In this document: one piece after another, positions 26,039-37,723 of the stretch | How positions within the stretch are numbered: position 1 is the first letter of the stretch | How the letters are laid out: each line of letters opens with the position of its first letter | Assembly (NCBI GenBank): GCA_907165135.1 | Contig: OU015568.1 | Location: 876,501-940,500, forward strand | Direction: 5' to 3' | Source of the DNA: Oikopleura dioica | Lineage: Eukaryota > Chordata > Appendicularia > Copelata > Oikopleuridae | DNA length: 64,000 nucleotides | Translations under genes and position numbers: made by a program | The notes under the pieces: model-generated | What the model saw: only the letters and a program-made list of their open reading frames with translations | Database searches by the model: none | Told to the model about the DNA's origin: nothing

Positions 26039-28122
26039 TCACGGTTTCTCAGGCATACATTTTACATGGCTTCGGAAATACCATAACTCAGCTAGCCAGT
26101 TTGTGTATTCTTTCGGCGATCCATATTTGCCTCCCGTTCGGCCAAATCTATATTCGTTCCATTCTTCTTTCGGGGTGCAGTTATTCACATGAGTGATCAT
26201 CGGTTTCTTGCACCAGGCGATTCGCAATTGACCTCTTGCGTCGAAAAAGTATTCTTTGTGGCCTTTGTTGTCGAATTCAGGGTCTAAGGGGTCAAAATAT
26301 GAGACAAAGCGGAACTTGAATGTTTACCAAAGCGAATTTTTCCAGCTGTTACAGTTCGACCAAGAAAGAAATTATCCATGATGTCGACAATTCTACATTC
26401 ATCCTCGAAGCCTTCCTAAGCTCAAAAACATACTCTCCAGAAAAAAATATTTGAAGTATAAAATCGAAAAGATTTTTCGTCAAAGTCTGTATTTTGAGCA
26501 TTTCCTGGTAGTTCAAGATGCTGATAGATCCCCCTGTGAAAGCAAAAGCCGGTCGGGGAGGGTCTGATATTCATGAAATCACTCTTCGCCCAGGGACTCC
26601 GTTCATGTTTGTTGAGCGATCCGCCGATAAGATCATAGCCTGTTGTTTCTGCTACGTTAACCATGTAGCGCAAGTCGGTCTGATTCGTGAATTGAAAATC
26701 GTCATCGCACCAGAGGAAGAATTGAGTCCTTAAAAATGGCTCTATTTTTCAAAAATCATAAAAATAAATAAAAAAAAACAAACTTTGATTTTTCAATTGA
26801 AAAATTTTTGGATATTGAACAAGAACAATCATAAGTTCATGACCCATGAATCATGGGCCATGATCCATGGGAATTTATCTATAGCTTATTTTAACACTAG
26901 AATTTACCTCACCTGACTTAGCGCAAGAGCCCTCCCAGCAAACCAGCCTTCCTTCTCCGGCATTCTGTATTGCTTGATCTTTATAATCTCACTCTCCATC
27001 TTCCGAAAGTCCTCATCATTGTTGTCGTCCGCGATGATGACAGTTATATTCGGGTAAAAAAGTTCGACGCTTTTCAAAAATCTTCGAAGGCAAGGGTAGC
27101 GAAGATAGGTTTTGGTCAGGACAGTTACTCGATCTTCGACGGCATCAGAGGTTCGATGATTGAGAACGGGTAGTTTGCTCCAATGAATTGTAATGGGAAA
27201 TTCGATGGTGAAGTTTAAATCGCCCTCTACGGTAAATTTGACGATGTCAACTAGTTTTCTTTGTTGATTTCAAAGATGCGATTCTCGAAAATTTTGATCA
27301 ATAGCATAAAAACTCATGGAAACCAATTCCTAGCGTCGTATTTTGTCGGATGATACCATGCTCCAGCAAGACCAGCATTCATCTCTTCCACCGTCAAGTT
27401 TCTTACATCCAAATTTCTTGGCAATTTCGACAACTTGACTTCTCCAAATTTTGCCTCAAACTTTCCCGAGATTCGTATTTCTGGGTCATTTTGGGAGATT
27501 ATTTTAATCTCCAATTTTGCCGACTCATTTGGTTCGACTTGATATCCACTGGAAACATATTCGACTGGAATTTTGGGTTTGCAAGTTGTTGGAGGAGGTT
27601 TGTTTAGTTCGTAGTAAAAGTCTCTTTGAAGGTTCATTCTATTTTCTGGTCAAAAATCGGTATTCTTAATGTAAAAATGGAACCTTAACTTTTCCAAAAC
27701 TTAATATCTGTCTCATGCTTGCTCTTGAATTCGTCTCTTGTCATAGCTATTAAATCAAACTTTCCACCAAAATTGCAGTCGCAGCTTCTGTTATCATAAA
27801 GATTCTCGTAATCGCTCGGCAATTCCCGATCCCAAGCTGTCAAACTCCCGATTCCAACCGATTTATATTCAAGTTTTCGATATATTTCTTCATATTGGAC
27901 GATTTCTCTTTTCGGCGAAGATTGAATTGTTTCTCCCAAAGTAGGGCTTCCAGCTGAAATTGCGGGAACAACATCATTTGGATATTCAATATCTCTTGAA
28001 ACAGAAATTGTTCCGTAAAAATATCCAAGCGCAAGAGTTATCAACGGCAAAAATTCTCTGAAGGTCCAGCCCTGAATCGATCTTTTTATTATCGATATGT
28101 TTTCTTGCGCATTGTTGGGCAT
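26039..28122 (-). CDS. B4GALNT: Beta-1,4-N-acetylgalactosaminyltransferase (B4GALNT1/2 type)
   Basis: Golgi type II glycosyltransferase that adds GalNAc to a glycolipid or glycoprotein acceptor (GT12-like). I chose the ATG at 28122 because it gives a short cytosolic tail before FLPLITLALGYFYG; an in-frame ATG at 28224 adds 34 residues. A stalk and N-domain (YQVEPNESAKLEIKII, RNLDVRNLTVEEMNAGLAGA) precede the catalytic domain. That domain carries VTVLTKTYLRYPCLRRFLKS, YPNITVIIADDN, the substrate loop EGWFAGRALALSQ, and the metal-binding FFLWCDDDFQFTNQTDLRYM with DDD in place of the family DxD. DLIGGSLNKHE follows, and the end is FRSHVKCMPEKP (stop 26039-26041). There are about eight exons. Acceptor specificity is unknown. 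Confidence 0.9.
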
Positions 28123-28474
28123 TTTCGAACGAAAGCCGGGTTTTTGTCCAGCGAAGAGTCTAATAGTGAAGTGCGGAAGGTCAATGAATGCATGAAATTT
28201 CTGGCGAGATTGCTGATTTGCCACTATGTTCTTGACCTTCAGATTATTACAATTTTCAATTAGGATCTGATCAAGTTCTGCACTCGACTTCTTTTTTTTT
28301 TAATTCGAAAATGAACTGTTAAATTTTTTTCAGCTTGAAAAAGGAATTTTATGTTCTGTTTGAATACAAAATACTCGAATTTGGAATCATAAACGAGTTA
28401 AATATTAAGATGACCTTGAAAACCGGCACATAGAGCAGCAGTGCATGTTCCATTTTCAATCACATGAAAAAAAA

Positions 28475-30025
28475 ATGATTCTTCTCCAGTTGTTACTTTT
28501 TTCTCAAATTTACTCCAGAGCTCATGAAGTTCATCCTCGGCTTATTTTGGAAGAGAAAAGAAATGAAAATCATGCTTTCTTCAATATCTCTGGGTTCGAG
28601 AAACGTTGCGCGTGAGTCGTTATTTTTATTATTTTGATTCTTATCATTTTAAAAGCGATGCAGAGCTGCAATCAAAATGCGAGGGTCAATGCCGAGTAGA
28701 ATTCAATCGGTGCCGTCTTCTTTGTGAGACCGAATATTGCCTGTCGATTTGCGACCGGGAGTATCAAAGTATGGTTCACCGAAATTATTTTTCAAAAAAT
28801 TGTTAGTTTGCCTCGACAACTGTCCTTGTGGAAAAAATTGCCCGCAGGGATGTGCTGAATGTTTAAATCCAATTTGTCCTCCGGTATCTTTTCCTTGAAA
28901 AATCAATTTCATTCTTCTTTGAAGCAAACAACGACTGCACCAAAAATAATGTCAACAACAACATCGAAAGCGGAAACCACTGCAGGCTCGACCTGGAGAT
29001 GGTCTTTCGTTGCTTGTTTTGTCAGATAGACAAAGCGAAAGACTTTCGTATATTTTGACACCAGAAGGATCCATCGTGGAAAATGTTGCGATCGATACTC
29101 CTTCAGAAAGATATCTTGAAAATGTTGGGTTCGGAACATTGAATGGAGAGCATTATATTTTTGGCAGATTGATGAATCTTAGAAAAGTTCATTCACAGAA
29201 TTTCTGAATAATTATTGATAATTTTTTTCCAAAAAGGTAGCAAAATTAGAAGGCTGCACATTTGCCGAGCAATCTCAGCGGCTTTTATTCGACTTTGATC
29301 ATAATTACGGGGCTTCGACGACAATCAAAAATGGCGAAAAGAGTGATTAATTGTTGAGATTTAATGTTTTCATTTTATTTTTATAGTATTACTTTGTTTT
29401 GGTGGGCCTTACGAGAAAACTTATCAATTTTTCGACGGAGACAATTCTAAAGAAACATTCACAACAACGAATATTCACCAGTAAAAATAATTTAAATTAT
29501 TGACAAGTAAAAACTTCATCAGTCACGCATGTCTTGCGATTTACAAGAATTATCCTTTCGTAGTCGAAGGCCTTGGTGGCGCAACAGAAATTATGAAAGA
29601 AAATGGATGGGAAGCTTCAATTGCGCTCAGTATAAATAATCTTCGATCCAATGTTTGCTTTTCTGTCGATGATGGTGTTATTGCTCTTATGGGCTTTGAT
29701 AATAATGGCAATGTTAACTCTGATGTTCACTTGCTGAAAGACGACCAATGGAAAATTGTTGGACAAACAATCACGGTTCGTGAGGCACAAAAAAACATTC
29801 CATAATAATTTCTAGTACCAAAACGCAGCGTCTGTTTTTAATGCAATTGATCGGTTTTATATCATCAGTGGGGCGACAGTGGGTTCCTCAAAGTTTCTAG
29901 GCGTGCAAAAATTCAACTGGAATGGAGATTCAGTGACAGACTCAGAAATCATCCATACTCATCAGGAAACCTTCTTCAGACCAGCTCTTTTTGTCGTCCA
30001 AACAAGTTCTTTCTGTGTACTATGA
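28475..30025 (+). CDS. Secreted Cys-rich / kelch-like protein (copy 1)
   Basis: ATG 28475 gives a clean signal peptide (MILLQLLLFSQIYSRA). Exon 2 begins at about 28655 and encodes a Cys-rich module (CEGQCRVEFNRCRLLCETEY, then CLSICDREYQ). The next exon encodes CLDNCPCGKNCPQGCAEC. The propeller-like part follows in short exons: LVLSDRQSERLSYILTPEG, YLENVGFGTLNGEHYIFG, KVAKLEGCTFAEQ, LLCFGGPYEKTYQFFDG, FVVEGLGGATEIMKENGW, VHLLKDDQWKIVGQ, ending VVQTSSFCVL (stop 30023-30025). It closely matches the gene at 37724-40002, which lies about 8 kb away in opposite orientation. An alternative exon at about 28923-28984 would add a Thr-rich linker. It is a probable extracellular matrix or house-type protein; the function is unknown. 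Confidence 0.75.
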
Positions 30026-30351
30026 CTAATTATTCGACTTTTACAATCTAATTAATATAAGTTTATTCTTTCTTATTTTGTTTGAGAAAAAAATAAGAAA
30101 AAGACAAATCATGACAAGTATATACTATTGCACCGATAGTTATCATCTTTTGCTAGATCCCGTGCTGCATTGTCTATGCGACTATCATTTGTTCGTATTT
30201 TTGAAATTAAAAGTAATGCTCATAAATAACGAATCCGAATAACAGCTTTCGTTATTTGTGAAAATCTTTTTTCGAGGAAATCCTTGAAATTTATTGCATT
30301 TGAAAAGAAAAGAAGAAAAAGTCATATCATGACAGATATCTAAACAGAAAT

Positions 30352-31050
30352 TTACTGGAGGAAGACGTTTCCGGCGTTGAGCTGGAATCGAGCAATCTCG
30401 AGCATGGAGCAAGTGTTGAAGTCTCCATCAGTCTGGGCGTTGGCGTAAGCAGCCTGGAGAGCGGCGTAGGTTTGTCCGTCAACGGACCAGCCCCAGTTGC
30501 CGAAGGCTTGGATAGCCTGGTTCTTCCATTCGGTGAGCTCAGCACCGGCGAGTTGTCCGTCGCCGTTGTTGTCATAAGCATCGATGACGACTCGGGCATT
30601 GGTGGCGGCGAAAGCGCCAATGGCCAGCTTGTACTCGTCAAAGTCCAAAGCGCCATTGGAATCAGTGTCGACGACGTCCCAGTATTTAGAGGCGAAGTTG
30701 TAGACGAAGTTCTGGGAGCTCTGGCTCATTCCGACGTATTCGGCGATCTCAGCCGCGCAGACGGTGAGTTCCTGAGCGGAGACGATGCCGTCGTTGCCGC
30801 CGCAGTACTGGAAGGAGGGGGTGTAGGCAGCGTCGCCAACGGAGTTGACGGCATCGCGGAAGGCAGCAGGGTTGTTGCTCGCGAAGTCGTAGACGTTGAG
30901 GGCCTCGTTCCACCTGAAAAAGATCATCAATATCTTGAATTCGGAAAATCTCGAGTTCTAGAGCTTCAGAGAGCTTGAAACTTACCAGGTGTTGACAGCC
31001 CAGTTGAGAGGAGAAGCGGTAGCAGCAGCGACGAGTCCAAAAAGCTTCAT
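30352..31050 (-). CDS. Secreted EF-hand protein
   Basis: Two exons (31050-30986 and 30913-30352) joined by a GT-AG intron. A signal-type start MKLFGLVAAATASP is followed by a mature protein rich in Ala, Asn and Tyr. One canonical calcium loop is clear, DTDSNGALDFDEY, and a second, DNNGDGQLAGAEL; an upstream GGNDGIVSAQEL looks like a degenerate third. The exon is much richer in G+C and in C/G-ending codons than its surroundings, as in highly expressed genes. It is a likely extracellular calcium-binding protein. I cannot assign it to a named family. Confidence 0.8.
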
Positions 31051-31554
31051 TTTTTTCAAATTTTTATTTCGATTTTTTGGAAGATTAAAAGTTCTTCTGA
31101 TTTTTTCTACCGTAGTCCCTCGATTAAATGCTGCGCTGAAGACACATAAGCAAACAAGCAACAAACAAGGGTCGGCCGTCCGATCAGACGAAATCAACAA
31201 GAACTCTGAGAAGAAGTAAATAAGAAAGAGCTGATTTTGATGAAATAGAACAACTTCACAGAAAATTATTCTCGGAGACACCGGGAGAAAAATAGAACCA
31301 TCAAAAATATGCATCGTGTTGTTTTGACCTTTGAGAGTTTCTGATTTTGAAATCGCTGTTTTTTCCTGAATCGACGTTTTCGACTGTGATCTTAATTTAT
31401 TTTCATGATTTAAGAATTGCAGAACTCATGGTTTGTTTTAAAAACAATCGGTTCGTAATTCCAAGAGTTATCCGGAAATAAATCGATCACTTCCGAAGCA
31501 ATTATATTCGTTCCATTCCAAGATAGCTTCTCAATAAACCCGCCTTCTGATTTA

Positions 31555-31640
31555 AAATCGAAGACCCGAATCAGGGTCTTCGAAGCTAATCAGACCCTGA
31601 TTCAGGTTTGCTACACAGGTTGCCGAGCCAAGGAAGTCCG
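31555..31640. repeat. Hairpin repeat, family shared with 34566-34712
   Basis: The segment GAAGACCC...GGGTCTTC folds back on itself and is followed by CTACACAGGTTGCCGAGCC. That last word is the inverted match of GGCTCGGCAACCTGTGTAG at 34566. The shared word CTGA(G/T)TCAGG indicates the same repeat family. Confidence 0.6.
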
Positions 31641-32653
31641 ATGGCGCCGCTGTAGTTGCTTCAAATGCCATGGTCTACCCCAATTTGTCGCCTCTAGTTA
31701 TCGAAAGTCGCAAATTTCTCTTCTTGAAAGATGAAAAATCAGTGATTTTAAATCACGAAAAAGAAAATCCTGAGCATTTTAAATTTTGTCTTCTCCGACA
31801 AAAAAAGAATCACTCAAACGCTTTGGTACACAAGACCGAGAATCAGTTACTATTCGCAATTTGCGAATTTCGCAAATAACTTATTTGAAATAAGGGGTTT
31901 CATATGATAACTCGCATACAAGCAGAGAGCCTTGTTCAAAGTAGTGAAGTAGCTACTCATTTTCACTGTGATCAAACAATTAAAAAATGACGAAAAAACT
32001 CCTCGAATCAAATTCAATCGATCTTCATACAGTAGTATTTTGTATATTCCTTCGGCGGGTGAGCGGAAGCTCTTCGATCATAATTAAGGGCATCCGAAGA
32101 GAGGTAACAAGATATAAATCCCGGAAGTTCTCACCATCTTGCGCTCTCCCGCTGCGATTTTTCCGGACAGTTTACTTCGAATCCTGAAAAATAACAAAAA
32201 AGCAAAACCGCAAATTTGTAAAAATTGTTAGCTGGATTCACTCGTCACCTGAAAATGTCAAGTGTAGTGACACCTGCATCGCACGGGCGCGGTCTTTTTT
32301 GAAGAGCTTCCTTTTGCACTTGTCGTTTTTGACCGAGGATGATTTATTGCTCGAGCAAGGCGTCAATAAAACAACCTGTTGAGGCCATTTCTTATTCATT
32401 CGAAAAGGTTGAGCCAGGATTCTATATCAAAATAAATACAGAAGTGGATACACACTTGATCGATCCAACTGTTTTTTGAGACATTTATTGGCTTTGATTT
32501 ATTATTAATAAATAGGCGTTTTTTTCTTGAAATAAATTTTTAATGAAAAAGATAGTAAAATTATCTTTTATCAAGTAAAAATTGCAGAAAAAAACCGTGG
32601 GAAAGCGACAATTTATCAGAATTGACGTCGTGATTCCCCCCTCAGATTGATAG

Positions 32654-32887
32654 TCACTGATAATCATCAGTATCAGTTTTTGAAGATGATCTTCGTCTTC
32701 GAGACCCTCCGAGCTGAGGATCGAAAATGTAACGAAACAGAAAGCGACGATTCTTTTGGCCTGGGCAGTTTGTTAGTGGAATCAAGGCTTGGAGCCCATC
32801 TGTTTGATTCTGTGTAAATACAGTTTCTTCTGAATTATTCACTGTAAAGATTTCTAGACAAATTCTCACTCGGAAAAAACCTGTCAA
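32654..32887 (-). CDS. Doubtful ORF or orphan exon
   Basis: A 77-codon ORF. Its end (LTNCPGQKNRRFLFRYIFDP, then GGSRRRRSSSK) resembles the segment after a ZP-type domain with a furin-like site. No signal peptide or partner exons are found nearby. It is either an exon of an unseen gene, a remnant, or chance. Confidence 0.2.
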   Translation of the reverse strand: MTGFFRVRICLEIFTVNNSEETVFTQNQTDGLQALIPLTNCPGQKNRRFLFRYIFDPQLGGSRRRRSSSKTDTDDYQ

Positions 32888-32957
32888 GAAATCTTTACGG
32901 CGAGAAGAACAGTATTCAACAGAGCCTACAGTTGAAATGGCCTGACCAACTTTTTGA

Positions 32958-33152
32958 TTCGTTTATTAGCCACGTGATAAATGACCTAAAATGAACAAAT
33001 TGAGGCTTTCAGTATATCAGAGTCAAGGAACCTTTTTACTAGAAATAGCCAAACAAGTTGTTATTCCCTAATTTTTGGTAGAAAGATTTTTTAAAATCTG
33101 AAAGCCTAAATTTATTCATTTTCGATCGTTTATCACGTGGCTAATAAATGAA
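32958..33152. mobile_element. 195-bp palindromic MITE
   Basis: TTCGTTTATTAGCCACGTGA through GGCTTTCAG on the left matches the complement of CTGAAAGCC through TCACGTGGCTAATAAATGAA on the right over about 57 bp with few mismatches. There is no coding potential. Confidence 0.85.
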
Positions 33153-33570
33153 ATAAATATTCAGCAATTTTCAAAAAGAAAATAATTGCAACAGAAAAAA
33201 CTGTCTCGTGACCGTGAAAATGGAAAAACACTGGCACACGAGTCTGAGAGAGGTCCGCTGAGTCAGCTCTGCTTGTTTTCGAGAATTCATTCAAAAGTCC
33301 GCGCTGGTTCTGCGCGGCGCCTCGCCCCGCCGGCCAATCAGCGGGGCGCATTTTGAAAGTGGCGCTCTCCCGCCAAATGCCTCCTTCACAATCCTCGCGT
33401 GTCAGAACGCTTCGCGCTCAAAGCACAAAAACACGACGCTTTTCTTTTTTTCAAATCAAACCACTTTTTCAAAAAGACGTAGTAAAATCAACTTTTCCAA
33501 AAAAATCTAGAAAAAAAACTTTTTTCGAGACGAAAGAAGAAATCTTCCTGAAGCAGAAAAAAAGAGAACG

Positions 33571-36332
33571 ATGATGAAGGCAAAGAGATGCCTCTTTGGA
33601 CCCAGCGACCCGGAATTGACACACCGACAGTACAATGAAAGCTTGAAACAACATCTACAGGTACGTAATCGGATTTACAGTGATTTTTGTGGATCTTTTG
33701 TTGATAATGTCAAATTTTGAGGGCAATAGGTTTGATGCTAGAAATTAGGATAAATATTTGCAATCAAGGTTTAAGAAGTCATCTTACTGTAAAAAGACAG
33801 TAAGAACATCTCATAAAAGCTTATTTCGCTATTTTGCAGTGTATTTTGTGACCAAAAACAGCCCCAAAACAAGCTTTTGTGTCAGTTTTTCTATTGTTTT
33901 CACTCTTCTTTCTCATATTTTTCCAAAACAGAAGAATATTACTGTATGAAACTGAGTAATTCGCTGACAAAATTACCTTACAGATACGCTGCTATTATAA
34001 AACTACAGCTAAAGTGCGGAAACTCAAGTATTTCAACCGCTTTTGATTAGTTTTTCAATTAATTACGAACGAAAAATCATTAAAAATGAAATTCTGTAGT
34101 AATAAAACTCCAGAACTTTGTCCAATTTTGACCGATCAAGGAGATGAAGGGCTCAAAATTGAGACAAAAGCATCTTCTTATCGATTCATTTATCGAGCGG
34201 GTTGGGATAATCCATCAATTAACCCAAAAAAGAAACGCGAAACAGACTGTTTATATCCACTTTGGGGCGCCAATCTTCTTCCAAGGAGATTGCAATTAAA
34301 AGCGGCCTTAGCGGGCTTTTCAAGGAGATTTTGTCAGTTTTAGACTTTCTCCAAAACTGAGAGCCACCTGTTTTTATGAGCTTCAAAGGATCATTACTAA
34401 TTCCGTCATTTTTTTCTGAAATCGTGAACGAGGCCGTGAATCAGTCGTAAAATTCGCGCGGTTTTACGATTGATTCACGGGCTAAGCTCAAATATTCTGT
34501 ATTCCTCTGATCGCTAAAAAAGGATCAAAGGAATACAGTATGAATGAGACAGTTCTGCCTACAGCTGGGCTCGGCAACCTGTGTAGAATCCTGAGTCAGG
34601 GTTCTGAAAGAGTGCTTATGAAAAGCCGCTTAGCTCAGTCAGGATAAGATTTTTGCTCTTTCTGCACTCTGACTCAGGGTTTCCACGCAGGTTCTCGAGC
34701 TCAGTGGAATGCCCCACTCCGGTATCTTTGTGACTGTAAGAGCCGAACTTTTCCCTCTTCGTCCCAAAGAATGAGAATTATTTGATTCGTAGTACGGCCA
34801 ATTTCCCACTAGTTACAGTGACTCTGCCTCAAAACCAGCTACTACGAGCAAACGGCGCCATACTACTACTCAAACAGTTCCATTTACCCGGCATTGAGTT
34901 TTTGAGTGTCACCGTTTTGCGCGCAAATTTGCCCTTTTCTTACAATTTCTATTTGCTTTTCCAACTTTTCGAAAAGTTAGAAAAATGTTTTTTTTTGAAA
35001 TCAAGCCAAATTGGCTTTGAAATTATTTCAATGCTTTTCCAATTTTTTTCCGGAGAACATGTTACGCAGCTAATCTAAATAAACAACGGAAAGATTTTGA
35101 ATTCTTTTCTCGGATTAATAGCGCTATCACGTGTCTTTTTATCCCGATTTTTATTGTAAATAAGGTGGATTAAAGTTGATAAAGAGCTGTTTGTAGGAGC
35201 TTTTGAACGCTTAAACTGGTCTTATGATAAAAAAGTAGATATAGGGAAAATATGATGATGCGTAAAAGGTGTCATTATCCACGCTTGATAACATTTTTTT
35301 ACGAAATGATAAAAGCTTGCCAGAATTTTATGGCTCAAGATCCAGAAATTCTTGGACCCCTGCCAGAACTCGGTCGGGAATTCAAGCAAGCCTGAACTTT
35401 TTAATCTCAATTTATGACATCAACAAAGCGCTGTCCCATCAAAAAACTCTTCAACAGTTCTTTCTATAAAATAATCGCTATTTTCAGAACGCCGAAAAAG
35501 ACTGGAATTTCAACTTCGCAGATGAAAATCCGATCCTTTCCTCCGAAGCCCGCTACAAATGGGAAGTCGTTCGGTAAGTCCAAAATCAGCACAATGACGT
35601 AACGAATTCTCAATTCAAAAAGAAAACTGAAAAAAGACCGCTCCCGCTCTTTTGGGAGCTCATCCCTTTTCGCGCACAGTTTGAATTTGACGCGCTCAAT
35701 TTGAATTCGCACAGTTGAACTCAAGGCATTTTGAAGTCTGAAAATATTTTGAAGCCACTCCTCTTTCTTATTATTGTTTTTCAGATCAAGCTCAGTGCCA
35801 CCTGTCTACCGAAGCAAACGGTTATTTGATCCCAAGGCGCCAAAGCAAGCAGCTGAAGTTGAACAGAAAACACCAAAAACCTCCCGACGCTCGAGCAAAT
35901 CTGCCACTCGCAGCGCGAAAAACTCGCAACTCGCCAAGAAGTCAACTCAAACCACAATGACAGGTAAACATAATAACAATTTCCCGATGAAAAAATATCG
36001 GTTTTTTGGATGTTGAAAAACAAAAAAGCAACTTTCTTCTATGTTTTCAAAGCTCGTTTATAAGATCCGATCTTTTTGTCAATTCTATCTCTTCAAAAGC
36101 GCTTCAACTAATCGTTGCTCTAGAAATGTTCACCGTGAAGCGTCAACGATCCAGCATGCCGAAGAAAGTCTCCATGGATCTTCCCGGCAGCACTTCCCCC
36201 GAACGCGTCTTTGGCGTGTTGACCCGATCCACCTCCCGTGTTCACACTAGGTAATAGTTTCTCCGACCCTTCTCTTGCTAATCAACTCCTTTCAGATCCA
36301 CTGCGAAGCGTCACCTCCCATTTGGTCACTGA
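33571..36332 (+). CDS. CDKN1: p21/p27-type cyclin-dependent kinase inhibitor
   Basis: Nuclear inhibitor of cyclin-CDK complexes. Five exons: 33571-33660, 35488-35573, 35785-35963, 36124-36250, 36296-36332, all GT-AG with frame kept. The CDI domain fills the N-terminus: CLFGPSDPELTHRQY (cyclin-binding side), then DWNFNFADENPIL and ARYKWEVVRSSSVPPVYRSK (CDK-binding side). The rest is basic and disordered, with RRSSKSATRSAKNSQLAKK as a likely nuclear signal and LPGSTSPERVFGVL with SP/TP sites near the end. About 172 residues, close to vertebrate p21/p27. Intron 1 (about 1.8 kb) is far longer than local introns and is filled with hairpin repeats. O. dioica is reported to have two CKIs that act in its endocycles; which one this is cannot be decided here. 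Confidence 0.9.
34434..34541. repeat. Two adjacent long hairpins in CDK-inhibitor intron 1
   Basis: The first hairpin pairs CCGTGAATCAGTCGTAAAA with TTTTACGATTGATTCACGG around a GC-rich loop (34434-34480). The second pairs TCTGTATTCCTCTGATC with GGATCAAAGGAATACAGTA (about 34496-34541). Both have stems of 16-19 bp with few mismatches. Confidence 0.8.
34566..34712. mobile_element. Inverted-repeat element in CDK-inhibitor intron 1
   Basis: GGCTCGGCAACCTGTGTAGA...CCTGAGTCAGG on the left pairs with CCTGACT/GACTCAGGG...GGTTCTCGAGCTC on the right. A related copy lies at 31555-31640. It is non-coding. Confidence 0.65.
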
Positions 36333-37723
36333 AAAAGACGATTGTCGGACTTTATTTGGCTACCTCGTTCAACAAGCTCAATAAGACCTCTCCTACTATC
36401 TAAAGCGTATTCGCCCGTTTTCTATTTTTATTTTCAATTCTAGCTTTTCCCGCCTTTTTTCTTGTTCGGCCGCCCTTTTGTTTTCTCAGTTTCCCAACTT
36501 TCTCCACTTTTTTTATTTTTTGTCGAGTCTCTCACATTCCATTTCACAAACTAAATCATCGTCGAAGCTTTTCCTTCTTTATCCCTTTTCGCTGTCTCTT
36601 GAATCGCCCGCTTCTTCAGGCTTCGAGAAGGGATGTAAAAGTGCATCTTAAAAACTTCAGATGAAAGCGATACAGAAAATGTTCATTATAAAATCACTTC
36701 AAAAAGGACCGAGAGGGAGCTTATCTACCTGTTCTTTCTTCTTTTTGAACTGTTTTTATAATGACAACTGTCTGTAACAATCTCTCAGTCAAATTTGAAG
36801 CTCATTTTCGACCTTCTCATTTCGCCAAGAGACCCATCAGAAGCTTATTTCACTAGAAATCGACCTGGACGATCGAGGGGTCGATTTTCTACCGAAATAA
36901 ATCAGTCTTTTCTACGTCAACTCACAGCTTTTTTTCCGGGCGGCCTGACTTTTTTGCGCTCTAGAAAAGCGTTTTCAACGCTTCTTATCAATTTTTCCCA
37001 CCAACTTTTGTAAAGGCTTGCTTTAAATTTTTCCCTCTCTTTCAAATTTTTTAAGGTTACTAATCCCGCCGTCTCTTTATTTTCAATTTTTGCCGGACTT
37101 ATTATCGTATACTCCCTTTTCTCTCGAATTTAAAAACAAAACAATAGAAAAACCGTTCTCTGTTTCCAGCTACTGCAAGTTATCAAGTTCATCCCACTTC
37201 AAGACTTCAACCTCTGTTTCAGCAAGGTTCAGTTTTCAAACAAAGTATATATAATAAATCAAAAATCACACATATCAAGATATATTGTCAGGAATATACT
37301 TCACTGTTGCCTTAATTCTGTTTGTAACATTAATGAAGATGATTTGACGCATATGATATGCGGCATATTCTATACAGTCAGGTCTTGCAATTGCGAGAAC
37401 TGCAATTGCGCGGTTTTTGGCGATAATCTCGAAATTTAATGCATTTTCGTAAAGTGCTTCTTTTGATAGTAAAATGCCAAATGAGAACAATAATTGAATA
37501 TGCAAACAATTTTTTACTTTTCTAGAGACAAAAAAATAAAAATAACGTAAGATTTCAGCATACGTTTATATATTACGCAGAAAAGAGGCGAAAAGGTCAA
37601 TAAGATTGTCCCATTTTCAAAAAAATTGACGGCTTGCAATTACGTGGTTTTAGGCGAAAATCCCGAAAAATAAAAACGCGCAATTGCAGGACCTGACTGT
37701 ATATAAGCCGCATATAAAATGAA
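36333..37723. other. CDK-inhibitor 3' region and spacer
   Basis: This is T-rich, UTR-like sequence after the stop codon, with no supported gene. It contains the inverted-repeat element at about 37355-37715, just before the 3' end of the convergent Cys-rich/kelch-like gene. Confidence 0.6.
37355..37715. mobile_element. ~360-bp MITE with CAGTCAGGTC ends
   Basis: ATGCGGC..TATACAGTCAGGTC on the left and the complement GACCTGACTGTATATAAGCCGCAT on the right are inverted copies, and CAATTGCG words repeat inside. If the element proper begins at CAGTC (37375) and ends at GACTG (37699), it is flanked by TA, as for Tc1/mariner elements. Confidence 0.75.

Larger units (their letters stand above)
31051..33570. 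other. Repeat-bearing intergenic region upstream of the CDK inhibitor
   Basis: A 2.5-kb stretch separating divergent genes. It holds a hairpin element near 31555-31640, a weak ORF at 32654-32887, a 195-bp MITE at 32958-33152, and a GC-rich promoter-proximal segment near 33290-33330 just before the CDK-inhibitor leader. I see no RNA gene. Confidence 0.6.

Noticed and set aside
26830-26875. Cluster of CATGA/ATCATGG words in a B4GALNT intron
   Set aside because: A short, imperfect set of palindromic words without a defined unit or boundary; not enough for a repeat call.
30472-30978. 168-codon plus-strand ORF with Val/Gly-rich sequence
   Set aside because: It is antisense to the EF-hand gene; its length results from the biased codon use of that gene.
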